In this document: one piece after another, positions 46,567 to 55,619 of the stretch
Position numbering within the stretch: position 1 is the stretch's first letter
Layout: every line of letters begins with the position of its first letter
Source of the DNA: Bacteroidota bacterium
Lineage (GTDB): Bacteria > Bacteroidota > Ignavibacteria > UBA10030 > UBA8401
Assembly: GCA_008933835.1 (NCBI GenBank)
Contig: WBUG01000002.1
Coordinates: forward strand, 159,363 to 223,362
Length of the DNA: 64,000 nucleotides
Direction of reading: 5' to 3'
The notes under the pieces: generated by a model
The model's database searches: none
The model's input: only the letters and a program-made list of their open reading frames with translations
Told to the model about the DNA's origin: nothing
Made by a program: the position numbers and the translations under genes

Positions 46567-47853
46567 ATGCTCTCCCGACTGCTCCCCACACCCGCAGACC
46601 ATCCGCCCGCCGGCGTACCGGCGTTGCGCCGGAACCTGTTCATGCATTTCATGGACGGTTCCTTCTACGTGCTCGGGATGAGCTTCGTGGCGGTGCCGAC
46701 CGTCTACCCGGTCTTCGTCCGGGAGCTCGGCGGCGGTTCTCTGGCGGTCGGTTCGGTGCAGGTGCTGTGGATGCTCGGACTGAACATCCCCGCCGCCTTC
46801 ATGGCGCTCCGCATGCGGCGCATGCCGCTCTTCCGCGGTCCGATGGTGTACTGGAGCCTCGTCCACCGGCTCATGCTGCTCCTCTCCGGTGCCGTGGCCG
46901 CCATCGTCGTGGGACGTGCCTCTCCGGGATCGTCCGTTACGCTCTTCCTCATCCTGCTCTTCTTCACCGCTTTCTTCGGCAGTCTGGCGGGACTGCCGTG
47001 GTTCCAGGTGTACTCCAAAACGGTGCCGGTCCGTCTCCGCGGGAGGCTCATGGGCTTGCGGCAGCTCTCCGGTTCCGCCGTCGCGGCGCTGGGAGGGTAT
47101 GCCGTCGGGCTCATCATCGCCGCCGTCCCGTTCCCGTACAACTTCTCCTCCCTCTTCTTCACCGGATTCGCCTTCACGATGGTGTCGTTCGTCTTCCTGG
47201 CGCGGGTGCAGGAGGAGCCGACGACGTATCCGTCTCCGGAGACGGAAGGGAAGCCGGACATCGTCGGCGAAGTGACGCGCATCCTGCGGAAGGACCGCAA
47301 CTTCCGCCGTTTCCTGGCGACCGACGCGCTGCTGCTGATGTCGCTCTCCGCGGCTTCGTTCTATCCGATCCACGCGATGGAACGGTTCGCGCTTCCTCCG
47401 TCCGCCGCGGGCACCTTCTCGGCGGTGGTGATGGTGAGCAGCGTCGCCGCGAACATCGTCTTCGGCGCGGTGGCGGACCATGCCGGGCACCGTGCGACGC
47501 TCATCATCGTGGCGCTCTGTTCGGCGATGGCGGCCCTCACCGCCTTCGCGGCGCCGAACGTCTTCCTCTACGGCTTCGTCTTCATGTTCCTCGCCGCCGC
47601 CATCCACACGCACGCGATCTCGCGCATGCCGTTCGTCGCGGAGATGTCCGATGAGCATGAACGGCCGCTCTACATCGGCATCACCAACACGCTCACTTCG
47701 CCGGCGCTGCTCACCGGAGTGCTGTGGGGTCTCGCGGTGCCGTACCTCGGCTACGCCGCGGTGTTCGTCATGACGGCGGCGTTCGGCGCGGCATCGGCGC
47801 TGCTGCTCCGCGCGACCGTCACGGACCCTCGGCATCAATCACGCAAAGGATGA
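46567..47853 (+). CDS. MFS transporter
   Basis: 428 residues from the ATG at 46567; the open frame continues upstream over the nusB gene and is not real there. About twelve membrane helices, with the family's loop signature VPVRLRGRLMGLRQLSG between helices 4 and 5 and a second half beginning at FRRFLATDALLLMS. No substrate-specific motif is recognised. It is divergent from nusB and starts a chain of five genes joined by ATGA overlaps or short gaps (MFS, SGNH hydrolase, DUF971, cytidine deaminase, DUF84). Confidence 0.85.
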   Translation: MLSRLLPTPADHPPAGVPALRRNLFMHFMDGSFYVLGMSFVAVPTVYPVFVRELGGGSLAVGSVQVLWMLGLNIPAAFMALRMRRMPLFRGPMVYWSLVHRLMLLLSGAVAAIVVGRASPGSSVTLFLILLFFTAFFGSLAGLPWFQVYSKTVPVRLRGRLMGLRQLSGSAVAALGGYAVGLIIAAVPFPYNFSSLFFTGFAFTMVSFVFLARVQEEPTTYPSPETEGKPDIVGEVTRILRKDRNFRRFLATDALLLMSLSAASFYPIHAMERFALPPSAAGTFSAVVMVSSVAANIVFGAVADHAGHRATLIIVALCSAMAALTAFAAPNVFLYGFVFMFLAAAIHTHAISRMPFVAEMSDEHERPLYIGITNTLTSPALLTGVLWGLAVPYLGYAAVFVMTAAFGAASALLLRATVTDPRHQSRKG

Positions 47854-48401
47854 CCATGGCGGCTCTTCTCCTCCTCGGCGATTCCATCACGGAAGCATTC
47901 CCCGCGCAGGAGCTCCTCTCCGGACATACGGTCGTGAACGCCGGCGTGTACGGCGATAACTCGCGGCTGCTCCTGCAGCGGCTGGAGCGTGACGTGCGTC
48001 CGAAGACGGCGGACCTTCTGCTGCTCCTCATCGGCACCAACGACATGGCGTGCGGATACTCCTCCGGCGAGACCGTCCGCTCCATCGGGGAATGCGTACG
48101 GCGCATCCGTTCGTACGGAGGCATCCGCTCCGTCGCCGTGCAATCCATCCTCCCCACGCGGGGGGTCGCGAACCGGCCGAACCTGCGCATTCAGTTCCTC
48201 AATTCGCAGCTCCGGCGTCTCGCGGCGGCGGAAGGTTGCAGGTATTGGGACATTCACTCCCTTTTCGTAAATTCCCTCGGAGACCTCGCGGAGGAGTTCA
48301 GCGACGACGGGCTGCATCTGACCCGCCGCGGGTATGACGTGTGGGCGGCGCACATCAACGACCGCCTTGCCGCAGACGGAGAAACGACGGACCGACCATG
48401 A
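47850..48401 (+). CDS. SGNH/GDSL-type hydrolase
   Basis: 183 residues from the ATG that overlaps the MFS stop. It has all SGNH blocks: GDSIT with the catalytic Ser near residue 11, GVYGDNS (Gly block), IGTNDM (Asn block) and DDGLHLT with the Asp-x-x-His pair near the C-terminus. There is no signal peptide, so it is likely a cytoplasmic esterase or lysophospholipase-like enzyme. The substrate is not evident. Its stop overlaps the start of the DUF971 gene. Confidence 0.88.
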   Translation: MTMAALLLLGDSITEAFPAQELLSGHTVVNAGVYGDNSRLLLQRLERDVRPKTADLLLLLIGTNDMACGYSSGETVRSIGECVRRIRSYGGIRSVAVQSILPTRGVANRPNLRIQFLNSQLRRLAAAEGCRYWDIHSLFVNSLGDLAEEFSDDGLHLTRRGYDVWAAHINDRLAADGETTDRP

Positions 48402-48724
48402 GACCGACCTCGATCAAAAAAACCGACGCCGACACGCTCACCGTCACCTGGGACGACGGCGCCGTCACGCCCCTCGCCATCCGGCTGCTGCGCGACGAAT
48501 GTCCGTGCGCCGAATGCAAAGGTGAACAGATATTGCTGCACCAGGTCCTTCCCGTGGTGCAGCCGAAGCGTCCCGGTCACTACGACATCCAGTCCCTCGC
48601 GCCGGTCGGCTCCTATGCGCTACAGATCGCCTGGGGAGACGGGCATGCGACCGGGCTCTACTCGTGGGAATACCTCCGTGCGCTCGCCTCCACCGAACGT
48701 TCAACACCCGCAGGAACGCCATGA
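48398..48724 (+). CDS. DUF971 (GBBH-like N-terminal domain) protein
   Basis: 108 residues from the ATG at 48398 overlapping the previous stop. It has the DUF971 pattern L-x-V-x-W-D-D-G then LRxxCPCAxCxG, here LRDECPCAECKGE with three Cys, and a C-terminal YALQIAWGDGHATGLYSWEYLR. The same domain is fused to Mrp/ApbC iron-sulfur carriers and to gamma-butyrobetaine hydroxylase in other organisms, so an iron-sulfur or metal-related role is suggested, though not shown. It is coupled by ATGA to cytidine deaminase. Confidence 0.88.
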   Translation: MRPTSIKKTDADTLTVTWDDGAVTPLAIRLLRDECPCAECKGEQILLHQVLPVVQPKRPGHYDIQSLAPVGSYALQIAWGDGHATGLYSWEYLRALASTERSTPAGTP

Positions 48725-49128
48725 CCACCGCACAACGCCGAGAGCTCATCGCCCGGGCGGTCGCCGCCAAGGAGACCTCCTACTCCCCGTACTCCCGGTT
48801 CCGAGTGGGAGCCGCCGTGCTCACCGACGACGGAAACATCTTCGACGGATGCAACGTGGAGAATGCCTCGTACGGTCTGGCCATCTGCGCCGAGCGGAAC
48901 GCCATCTTCCGTATGGCGCACGCGGGACACCGTTCCCTCGTCGCCGTGGCGGTGACCTCGGACCATACGTCGTTCATCACACCGTGCGGCGCCTGCCGTC
49001 AGGTGATCGCCGAGTTCGCCGCGAAAGGGACCGTCGTCCTTCTCGTCAGCGCCAAGGGCCGCGTGAAGCGTGTGCCGTTCGAACGCATCTTCCCGACCCC
49101 GCCGGACCTCGCCTCCCTCAAGAAGTGA
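48721..49128 (+). CDS. cdd: Cytidine deaminase
   Basis: 135 residues. The zinc and catalytic motifs are CAERNAIF (Cys ligand and catalytic Glu) and PCGACRQ (two further Cys), so it is the small tetrameric three-Cys type. SRFRVGAAVLTDDG and GCNVENASYG bind the nucleoside. It converts cytidine and deoxycytidine to uridine forms in pyrimidine salvage. Its ATG overlaps the DUF971 stop; a nucleoside-triphosphatase-like gene follows after 13 bases, a possible nucleotide-salvage/clean-up pair. Confidence 0.95.
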   Translation: MTTAQRRELIARAVAAKETSYSPYSRFRVGAAVLTDDGNIFDGCNVENASYGLAICAERNAIFRMAHAGHRSLVAVAVTSDHTSFITPCGACRQVIAEFAAKGTVVLLVSAKGRVKRVPFERIFPTPPDLASLKK

Positions 49129-49141
49129 GCGGAGCGCGGCC

Positions 49142-49702
49142 ATGCTCATCGTCATCGCCAGTCTGCGGCTTCCGAAGGTGAACGGCGTCAAGCGCGCGCT
49201 CACCGCGCTCACCGGCGCGTTCCCCGATCCGCAGCGGCGCATCCGCTTCGAGACGCGCGAGGCGCCGAGCGGAGTGTCTGACACGCCGCGGTCCGTCGCC
49301 GAACTGATGCGCGGCGCCCGGAACCGCGCGGACGGAACGTACGTTCCGATGCGGCACGAACCGAGCTTCTCCGTCGGCGTCGAAGGGGGAGTGTTCCGCG
49401 AGGAGGACCGTGTCTTCCTGCAGAGCTGGACCTGCGTCTTCGACGGCACGCGGTACTCGTACGGCGGCTCGGGCTGCATCGAACTGCCGGCCGCGCTGCG
49501 CGCCGAGGTGGCGGACGGAGGGACCGACCTCGGCGTCGCCATCGACCGGTTCGCGCAGCAGGCGGACGTTCGGAGCCGGCAGGGGACCTTCGGCGTGCTC
49601 ACCGGCGATCTCGTCACCCGCGAGGATTCGTTCGCGCAGTCGGCGCTGAACGCGTTCATGCCCTTCTTCCATTCCAGAGTGTACGGTCCCGCCGGGACCT
49701 GA
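49142..49702 (+). CDS. DUF84 / inosine-xanthosine triphosphatase-like (YjjX family)
   Basis: 186 residues from the ATG at 49142. It has the DUF84 pattern: VIASLRLPKVNGVKRAL at the N-terminus (compare S-x-N-P-x-K), FSVGVEGGV, QSWTCVFDG and GVLTGDLVTREDSF. YjjX-type members hydrolyse non-canonical ITP and XTP so they do not enter nucleic acids. The substrate-binding Asn-Pro of the first motif is replaced here (LRLPKVNG), so activity is probable but unproven. It is the last gene of the MFS-to-DUF84 chain. Confidence 0.82.
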   Translation: MLIVIASLRLPKVNGVKRALTALTGAFPDPQRRIRFETREAPSGVSDTPRSVAELMRGARNRADGTYVPMRHEPSFSVGVEGGVFREEDRVFLQSWTCVFDGTRYSYGGSGCIELPAALRAEVADGGTDLGVAIDRFAQQADVRSRQGTFGVLTGDLVTREDSFAQSALNAFMPFFHSRVYGPAGT

Positions 49703-49705
49703 TCC

Positions 49706-49722
49706 TTAACAGTTCGGTAACA
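49706..49722 (+). promoter_or_regulatory. Pho box-like direct repeat
   Basis: TTAACA-GTTCG-GTAACA: two TAACA cores exactly 11 bases apart, one helical turn. This is the form of PhoP/PhoB-family sites (TTAACA repeats in Bacillus, CTTAACCT repeats in cyanobacteria). It lies 9 bases upstream of the -35 box of the adjacent response regulator gene, so autoregulation is likely. Confidence 0.55.
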
Positions 49723-49731
49723 TGGCGGCAG

Positions 49732-49760
49732 TTGATGGCCGGACGAATCTTCCGTATTTT
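49732..49760 (+). promoter_or_regulatory. Promoter of the phoB-like gene
   Basis: TTGATG (49732-49737), 17 bases, TATTTT (49755-49760), 23 bases before the phoB ATG. AAAGGACG acts as ribosome-binding site. Confidence 0.6.
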
Positions 49761-49783
49761 TCGTTCGCTCTGAAAGGACGACC

Positions 49784-50473
49784 ATGAAACAACGGATACT
49801 CATCGCCGACGACGAACGCGACATTCTGGACGTGCTGAAGTACAACCTCGAGAAGGAGGGGTACGAAGTGCTGGCGGCGAAGAACGGTGCGGAGGCGGTG
49901 ACGCTCGCACGGAAGCACCCGCATCTCATCGTTCTGGACGTCATGATGCCGGAGATGGACGGATACGAAGTGGTGCGCGCGCTGAAGAAGAACGCCTCGA
50001 CCTCGAAGATCCCGGTCATCTTCCTCACCGCGAAGAGCTCGGAGGTGGACGAAGTGGTCGGGCTCGAACTCGGCGCGGACGACTACCTCGTGAAACCGGT
50101 CGGCATCCCCAAACTGCTCGCCCGCGTGAAGTCCGCGCTCCGCAAGAGCGGCGGGAACGCCGAGGAGAAGGCGGAGGCCGACATCCTCCGCCACGGCGTG
50201 CTCGAGATCAACCGGACCCAGTACAAGGCCTTCATCGCGAAGAAGGAGGTCTTCTTCCCGAAGAAGGAGTTCGAAGTGCTCTACTTCCTCGTGAAGAACG
50301 CCGGCAAGGTGGTGACGCGCGAAACGCTCCTCTCCCAGGTCTGGGGGAGCGACGTGTACGTCATCGACCGTACGGTGGACGTGCACATCCGGAAGATCCG
50401 GGAGAAGCTCGGCTCCCATGCGGATTACATCGACACCATCAAGGGGGTCGGGTACCGCATGAAGGAAATTTAG
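49784..50473 (+). CDS. phoB: OmpR/PhoB-family response regulator
   Basis: 229 residues. The receiver domain (1-~120) has the acidic pair ADDERD, phospho-acceptor Asp in LIVLDVMMPEMDGYE, Thr in FLTAKSS and Lys in DYLVKPVG. The winged-helix DNA-binding domain (~135-228) has KEFEVLYFLVKNAGKVVTRE, SQVWGSDVYVIDRTVDVHIR and KGVGYRMKE. It matches PhoB/PhoP most closely in layout and is followed by a PhoR-like kinase. A Pho box-like repeat upstream strengthens the phosphate assignment, but no pst genes are present, so the signal is inferred. Confidence 0.88.
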   Translation: MKQRILIADDERDILDVLKYNLEKEGYEVLAAKNGAEAVTLARKHPHLIVLDVMMPEMDGYEVVRALKKNASTSKIPVIFLTAKSSEVDEVVGLELGADDYLVKPVGIPKLLARVKSALRKSGGNAEEKAEADILRHGVLEINRTQYKAFIAKKEVFFPKKEFEVLYFLVKNAGKVVTRETLLSQVWGSDVYVIDRTVDVHIRKIREKLGSHADYIDTIKGVGYRMKEI

Positions 50474-50497
50474 CCGGGAATACCGTATCTTCCCCCC

Positions 50498-51511
50498 ATG
50501 TATTCCCTCCGCGTCCAGCTCATCGTCTCCGTCGTCATCGCCTCCGCCGGAGGTCTGCTCACCGCCGTCCTGTGGCGTGTGACGCCTCCCGTCGCTCTCA
50601 CCGCCGGCGCAGCGTCCTTCGGCGTCTCGTACGGCATCCTCTATCTCTTCGTCTACCGTCCCCTGCAGCGCATCTCGGCGGTGGTCCGTTCCCAGCAGGA
50701 GAAGGAACCGGTCACCCGGGTGAACGTCGAATCGTCCGACGAGTTCCTCCGCCTCTCCGACGCGCTCAACAATCTGCTCGGTTCCTTCCACGACGATATC
50801 AGCCGCCTCAAGAAACTGGAACGCGTGCGGACCGAATTCCTCGCCAACGTCTCGCACGAACTGCGCACCCCCATCTTCTCCACGCAGGGTCTGCTCGAGA
50901 CGCTGCTCAACGGCGCCATCGACGACACCGCGGTGAACCGCGACTTCCTCACCAAGGCGCTGAAGAACACCGAGCGGCTCAATTCTCTGCTGGGGGACCT
51001 CATCGACATCTCGCGCATCGAGAGCGGCGAGATGAAGCTCCGCTTCCGGTACTTCGACATCGTCCCGTTCCTCGTCTCCATCGTCGCCGAGATGCAGACG
51101 GTGGCGGACCGCTTCGGCGTACAGCTCCGGCTCGACGGCGACGCCGGTTCCGCCGCGGAGGTGTACGGGGACAAGGAACGTCTGCGGCACGTGATGGTGA
51201 ACCTCATCAACAACGCCGCCAAGTACACCGAGAAGGGAGGGACGGTCACCGTGCGCTTCCTGCCGAAGAAGGACCGTGTGGAGGTGTCGGTGGAGGACAC
51301 CGGCATCGGCATCGCGCCGCAGCATCTTCCCCGCATCTTCGAACGCTTCTACCGCGTCGACCGCGACCGCTCGCGCGACGTGGGAGGTACCGGGCTCGGT
51401 CTCGCCATCGTGAAGCACATCGTCGAGGCGCATGACGCGGAGATCAGGGTGAAGAGCGAGATCGGTGCCGGCTCCACGTTCACGTTCTGGGTGAACACCA
51501 CGGACGCATGA
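50498..51511 (+). CDS. phoR: Membrane sensor histidine kinase (PhoR-like)
   Basis: 337 residues. Two N-terminal membrane helices (~3-22 and ~27-48) are separated by only a few residues, leaving almost no periplasmic sensor, as in PhoR. A short HAMP-like linker follows, then HisKA with [14 protein letters not shown] (phospho-His) and HATPase_c with [35 protein letters not shown] and [16 protein letters not shown]. No PAS domain is obvious. It should phosphorylate the response regulator encoded just upstream. A -10-like TATCTT ends 6 bases before its ATG, so it may also have its own leaderless transcript. Confidence 0.9.
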   Translation: MYSLRVQLIVSVVIASAGGLLTAVLWRVTPPVALTAGAASFGVSYGILYLFVYRPLQRISAVVRSQQEKEPVTRVNVESSDEFLRLSDALNNLLGSFHDDISRLKKLERVRTEFLANVSHELRTPIFSTQGLLETLLNGAIDDTAVNRDFLTKALKNTERLNSLLGDLIDISRIESGEMKLRFRYFDIVPFLVSIVAEMQTVADRFGVQLRLDGDAGSAAEVYGDKERLRHVMVNLINNAAKYTEKGGTVTVRFLPKKDRVEVSVEDTGIGIAPQHLPRIFERFYRVDRDRSRDVGGTGLGLAIVKHIVEAHDAEIRVKSEIGAGSTFTFWVNTTDA

Positions 51512-51545
51512 CGCCCGGCGCAGCGCACCTGACCTCCCGCCCGCG

Positions 51546-52607
51546 ATGACCGCTCCCGGTACACCGCCGAAAGGACGAGGGACCGGTTCGAACCCGAAGA
51601 ACCGGTTCACCGCCGTGTCGTACGAGCTCATCGCCGAGGAAGCGGAGCCGGGACGGCCGGTCCCCACCCGGTATTACCGCGACCGTTCCAAGTCCGTCCT
51701 CGCCCGCAACGAATCCCCCGACATCGGCTTCACGTACGACCTCAATCCGTACCGCGGCTGCGAGCACGGATGCATCTACTGCTACGCACGCCCGACGCAC
51801 GAGTACCTGGGATTCTCCGCCGGCCTCGATTTCGAGACCCGCATCATGGTGAAACAGAACGCCGCGGAACTGCTCGAGAAGGAGCTCATGTCGCCGCGGT
51901 GGGGTCCGCAGGTCATCGCGGTGGGGGGCAACACCGACTGTTACCAGCCGGTGGAACGGACGCTCGGCATCACGCGCCGCTGCATCGAGGTGCTGCTGAA
52001 GTACCGGAATCCCTTCAGCATCATCACCAAGAACCAGCTCATCACCCGCGACATCGACCTGCTGCAGGACCTGGCGCGGCAGCGGCTGCTGGCGTGCACC
52101 GTCACCGTCACCACGCTGGACAGGGAACTGCAGCGCCGCATGGAACCGCGCACCGCGCCGCCGGACGTCCGGCTGGAGACCATCCGCCGGCTCGCCGAAG
52201 CGGACATTCCGGTGGACGTGAACATCGCACCGGTCATCCCCGGATTGAACGACAGCGAGATCCCCGCCATCCTCCGGCGCGCCCGCGAACACGGCGCGAC
52301 CCGCGCGCACTGGATCATGCTTCGGCTCCCGCACGGCGTGAAGGACCTGTTCGTGGAATGGCTACGCCGGGAGTACCCCGACCGCGCGGAACGGGTGCTC
52401 AACCGCATCCGCGAGGTCCGCGACGGCGGGCTCACCGACGCGGCGTTCGGTTCACGGATGCGCGGCGCGGGGGAGATGGCCGAATCCATCCGGCAGCTGT
52501 TCGATGTCACCGCCGCAAAGTACGGGTACGTGACGGAGAAGCGCGGGCTCCGCACGGACCTCTTCCGCGGACCGCACGACAGCCAGATGTCGCTCACCTT
52601 CGAGTAG
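51546..52607 (+). CDS. Radical SAM protein (PA0069/Rv2578c family, SPL-like)
   Basis: 353 residues. The radical SAM cluster motif is [12 protein letters not shown] (CxxxCxxC) near residue 75, followed by [17 protein letters not shown] and a TIM-barrel core (INxAPVIPG-like [15 protein letters not shown]). The family is annotated as Rv2578c/PA0069-type radical SAM proteins related to spore photoproduct lyase; their reaction is not established. Its N-terminal ~60 residues are Pro/Gly/Arg-rich. It starts 34 bases after the phoR stop and could be co-transcribed with it. Confidence 0.88.
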   Translation: MTAPGTPPKGRGTGSNPKNRFTAVSYELIAEEAEPGRPVPTRYYRDRSKSVLARNESPDIGFTYDLNPYRGCEHGCIYCYARPTHEYLGFSAGLDFETRIMVKQNAAELLEKELMSPRWGPQVIAVGGNTDCYQPVERTLGITRRCIEVLLKYRNPFSIITKNQLITRDIDLLQDLARQRLLACTVTVTTLDRELQRRMEPRTAPPDVRLETIRRLAEADIPVDVNIAPVIPGLNDSEIPAILRRAREHGATRAHWIMLRLPHGVKDLFVEWLRREYPDRAERVLNRIREVRDGGLTDAAFGSRMRGAGEMAESIRQLFDVTAAKYGYVTEKRGLRTDLFRGPHDSQMSLTFE

Positions 52608-52635
52608 ACGATCATCAAGGAATCGTCCGCCCCGC

Positions 52636-52664
52636 TTTACTTTCCGTCCGAAAAGCGATACTTT
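52636..52664 (+). promoter_or_regulatory. Promoter of the M16 peptidase pair
   Basis: TTTACT (52636-52641), 17 bases, TACTTT (52659-52664), 31 bases before the ATG. GGGAGC before the start is the ribosome-binding site. Confidence 0.5.
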
Positions 52665-52695
52665 TCCACACTTTCCAACCATCAACGGGAGCATC

Positions 52696-54063
52696 ATGAA
52701 GAGGTTCCTTCTCCTCGCCGCCGCGGTGTCCGTCGTTTCGGCACAGAGCGTCCGGCTCAGCGTACCGCACGAACGGTTCGTTCTGAAGAACGGACTGAAC
52801 GTTATCCTGCATCAGGACAAGACCACCCCGACCGTGTCGGTGAACCAGTGGTACCACGTCGGTTCCGGGTACGAGAAGCCGGGCCGCACCGGCTTCGCCC
52901 ATCTGTTCGAACACATCATGTTCGAAGGCTCGAAGAACGTGCCCGAAGGGAAGTTCGACGAATGGCTCGAGTCCGCCGGCGGGAACAACAACGGCTCCAC
53001 GAACGTCGACCGGACGAACTACTTCGAGGACATCCCCAGCAATGCGCTCGAACTGGCGCTCTTCCTGGATTCGGACCGGATGGGGTACCTGCTCGACGCG
53101 ATGAGCCAGGAGAAGCTCGACGGTCAGCGCGACGTGGTGAAGAACGAACGACGCCAGCGGTACGAGAACACGCCGTACGGCATGGCGTGGGTGATGCTCT
53201 TCGACGCGCTCTACCCCCCGACGCATCCCTACAGCTGGCCGACCATCGGCAGCATGGCGGACCTCAGCGCCGCGTCGCTCGACGACGTGAAGGAGTTCTT
53301 CCGCACCTACTACGCGCCGAACAATGCGAGCATCGCCATCGCCGGCGACATCGACCTCGCGGCCGCGAAGGCGATGACGGAGAAATGGTTCGGCGGCATC
53401 CCCGCCGGACGGCCGGTGCCGCCGCAGGACCGGAGCGTACCGGTGCTGCACGCCGAGAAGCGCATCATGTTCGACGACCGCGTGCAGCTGCCGCGCCTCT
53501 ACATGGCGTGGCTCTCGCCGGCGCAGCTCACGCCGGGCGATGCGGAGATGGACCTGCTCTCGTCCGTGCTGGCGGGAGGGAAGAACTCCCGCCTCTATAA
53601 GAAGCTGGTGTACGAGATGCAGATCGCGCAGGACGTCTCGGCGTTCCAATCGTCCTCCCGGCTCTCGTCGCAGTTCCTCATCATCGCCACCGCGCGGGCG
53701 GGACATACGCTCGCCGAACTGGAGACCGTCATCCAGCAGGAGATCGACCGGCTGAAGTCCGAGGCCCCCGCCATGCGCGAGCTCGACCGCGCGCGGAACC
53801 AGTACGAATCCTCCTTCATCCAGCGGCTGGAATCGGTGAACGAGAAGGCGGACATGCTCAACAACTACTATTATCTCACCGGCAATCCCGATTACTTCAA
53901 CGAGGACCTGGCGCGGTACTACGCCGTCGATCCGCAGGACCTGAAGACCGCCGCGGTGACGCATTTGAAGAACGATGCCCGCGTCGTGCTCAGCATCGTG
54001 CCGAAGGGGAAACCGGAACTCGCCGCCGCGAACAGCACGGCCGTCAGCACGGAGGGAAAATGA
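52696..54063 (+). CDS. Exported M16 zinc peptidase (active subunit)
   Basis: 455 residues with a signal peptide (MKRFLLLAAAVSVVSAQS). The inverted zinc motif HLFEHIMF (HxxEH) lies near residue 70, and the third zinc ligand Glu is in KNERRQRYEN ~75 residues later. The second half has YAPNNASIAIAGD and LSSVLAGGKNSRLYKKLV, typical of the M16 beta-barrel-like domain pair. It should degrade peptides in the periplasm. It is co-translated with a second M16 protein that lacks the zinc motif, the usual active/inactive arrangement of mitochondrial processing peptidase and of bacterial heterodimers. Confidence 0.93.
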   Translation: MKRFLLLAAAVSVVSAQSVRLSVPHERFVLKNGLNVILHQDKTTPTVSVNQWYHVGSGYEKPGRTGFAHLFEHIMFEGSKNVPEGKFDEWLESAGGNNNGSTNVDRTNYFEDIPSNALELALFLDSDRMGYLLDAMSQEKLDGQRDVVKNERRQRYENTPYGMAWVMLFDALYPPTHPYSWPTIGSMADLSAASLDDVKEFFRTYYAPNNASIAIAGDIDLAAAKAMTEKWFGGIPAGRPVPPQDRSVPVLHAEKRIMFDDRVQLPRLYMAWLSPAQLTPGDAEMDLLSSVLAGGKNSRLYKKLVYEMQIAQDVSAFQSSSRLSSQFLIIATARAGHTLAELETVIQQEIDRLKSEAPAMRELDRARNQYESSFIQRLESVNEKADMLNNYYYLTGNPDYFNEDLARYYAVDPQDLKTAAVTHLKNDARVVLSIVPKGKPELAAANSTAVSTEGK

Positions 54064-55517
54064 ACGCCATGAAGAACGTCTCCGCCCTTGCCATCATCTG
54101 TCTGGCCGCTCTGATCGCCGTTCCCGCCTCCGCGCAGGAACCGGACCGCTCCGCGCCTCCTCCGCTCGGTCCGACCCCGTCCCTCAAGGTGAACCCGATG
54201 CAGAAGTTCACCCTCTCGAACGGACTTCCGGTCATCGTCTATGAGAAGCGGGAGGTCCCCATCGTCCAGGTGAACCTCGTCATCAAAGCGGGGAGCGTGG
54301 ACGAACCCGCCGCGAAGCTCGGACTGGCCGGGCTCACCGCCGCGATGATGGACGAGGGGGCCGCCGGAAAGACGGCGCTGCAGCTCTCGGACGAGGTCGA
54401 TTTCCTCGGCACGTCGCTCTCGGTCTCCGGCGGACTCCACACGAGCGGCGTCTCGATGCGGAGCACCGTCTCGAAGTTTGACGCGTCGCTCGCGCTCTTC
54501 GCGGACATCCTGCTCCGTCCCGACTTCCCCGAACCGGAACTGGCGCGCCTCAAGAAGCAGTACCTCACGTCGCTGTTCCAGGCGTACGACCGCCCGCAGG
54601 CCATCGCGGCCGCGGCGAGCGGCATCTATGTCTTCGGTAAAGAACATCCGTACGGCCGGACCTCCGTCGGCACCGAGAAGAGCATCGGCGCCGTCACCGT
54701 CTCCGACCTGCGGTCGTTCCATTCAACGTACTACCGTCCGAACAACGCCCTCCTCGTCATCGTCGGGGATGTCTCCGCGAAGGAGGTCGTCGCGAAGATG
54801 GAGTCAGCCCTCGGCGGATGGGAGAAGGGGACGGCTCAGCCGGCCGTCGTCTCCAGCGCGAAGCAGGTGAACGGCCGGACCATTTACCTGGTGGACAAGC
54901 CCGAAGCGGCCCAGTCGGTGATCCGCATCGCGAAGGTGGGGACCGTTCGGAACACCCCGGACTATTTTCCGCTGCTGGTGATGAACACCATCCTCGGCGG
55001 CTCGTTCACGTCGCGGCTCAACCAGAACCTGCGTGAGAAGAACGGGTACGCGTACGGCGCCGGCTCCGGTTTCGGATTCCGGCCGTCGGCGGGTCCGTTC
55101 ACCGCCTCTTCGGACGTGCAGACCGACGCCACGGATAAAGCGCTGCAGGAGTTCATGAAGGAACTGGAGGGGATGTCCAAACCGGTGTCCGACGAGGAAC
55201 TGACGAAGGCGAAGAATTACATCGCGCTCGGATACCCGGACAACTTCTCCAACGTCGGTTCCATCGCTGCGCAGATCGCGGAGATGGCGCTGTACGGTCT
55301 GCCGGAGAGCTACTTCAACGACTACATCGCGAACGTGATGGCGGTGAAGAAGGAGGATGTCCGGCGCGTGGCGAAGAAGTATCTGGACACCGACGACCTC
55401 GCCATCATCATTGTGGGTGACCGTGCGAAGGTGGAGAAGGGACTGAAGGGGACGAGAACGGGGAAGATCGTGAACCTCGTTCCGACCGACGTGCTGGGTC
55501 CCGTGCCGTCGCTCTGA
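54060..55517 (+). CDS. Exported M16 peptidase-like protein (inactive partner)
   Basis: 485 residues, overlapping the previous stop by ATGA. A signal peptide is present (ALAIICLAALIAVPASAQ). The position of HxxEH reads GLAGLTAAMMDEGA, so no zinc ligand is kept. The C-terminal domain retains the MNTILGGSFTSRLNQNLREK stretch (the R/Y pair that binds substrate in the partner subunit) and YAYGAGSGF. This matches the non-catalytic subunit of two-chain M16 proteases. It ends in LVPTDVLGPVPSL and is followed by a strong terminator. Confidence 0.92.
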   Translation: MNAMKNVSALAIICLAALIAVPASAQEPDRSAPPPLGPTPSLKVNPMQKFTLSNGLPVIVYEKREVPIVQVNLVIKAGSVDEPAAKLGLAGLTAAMMDEGAAGKTALQLSDEVDFLGTSLSVSGGLHTSGVSMRSTVSKFDASLALFADILLRPDFPEPELARLKKQYLTSLFQAYDRPQAIAAAASGIYVFGKEHPYGRTSVGTEKSIGAVTVSDLRSFHSTYYRPNNALLVIVGDVSAKEVVAKMESALGGWEKGTAQPAVVSSAKQVNGRTIYLVDKPEAAQSVIRIAKVGTVRNTPDYFPLLVMNTILGGSFTSRLNQNLREKNGYAYGAGSGFGFRPSAGPFTASSDVQTDATDKALQEFMKELEGMSKPVSDEELTKAKNYIALGYPDNFSNVGSIAAQIAEMALYGLPESYFNDYIANVMAVKKEDVRRVAKKYLDTDDLAIIIVGDRAKVEKGLKGTRTGKIVNLVPTDVLGPVPSL

Positions 55518-55538
55518 CCCCCATATTCCTCGATCGAC

Positions 55539-55574
55539 GCGAGACCCGGACGGAGTTCCGGGTCTCGCCGTTTT
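55539..55574 (+). terminator. Intrinsic terminator after the M16 genes
   Basis: A perfect 12-bp stem (55539-55550 with 55557-55568, arms GCGAGACCCGGA) with a six-base loop is followed by CGTTTTC. It insulates the nuo genes downstream. Confidence 0.88.
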
Positions 55575-55619
55575 CGTCCCCTCCCGGTCCGCTCGGGACG
55601 GCCTCCCGGCCTGAAATGC

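Noticed and set aside
46480..47838. N-terminal extension of nusB of more than 450 codons
   Set aside because: The frame stays open upstream of 46479 over the divergent MFS gene, but the NusB fold begins right at MTDSRTQNRRLVRETVMQAL and the extension is an antisense shadow.
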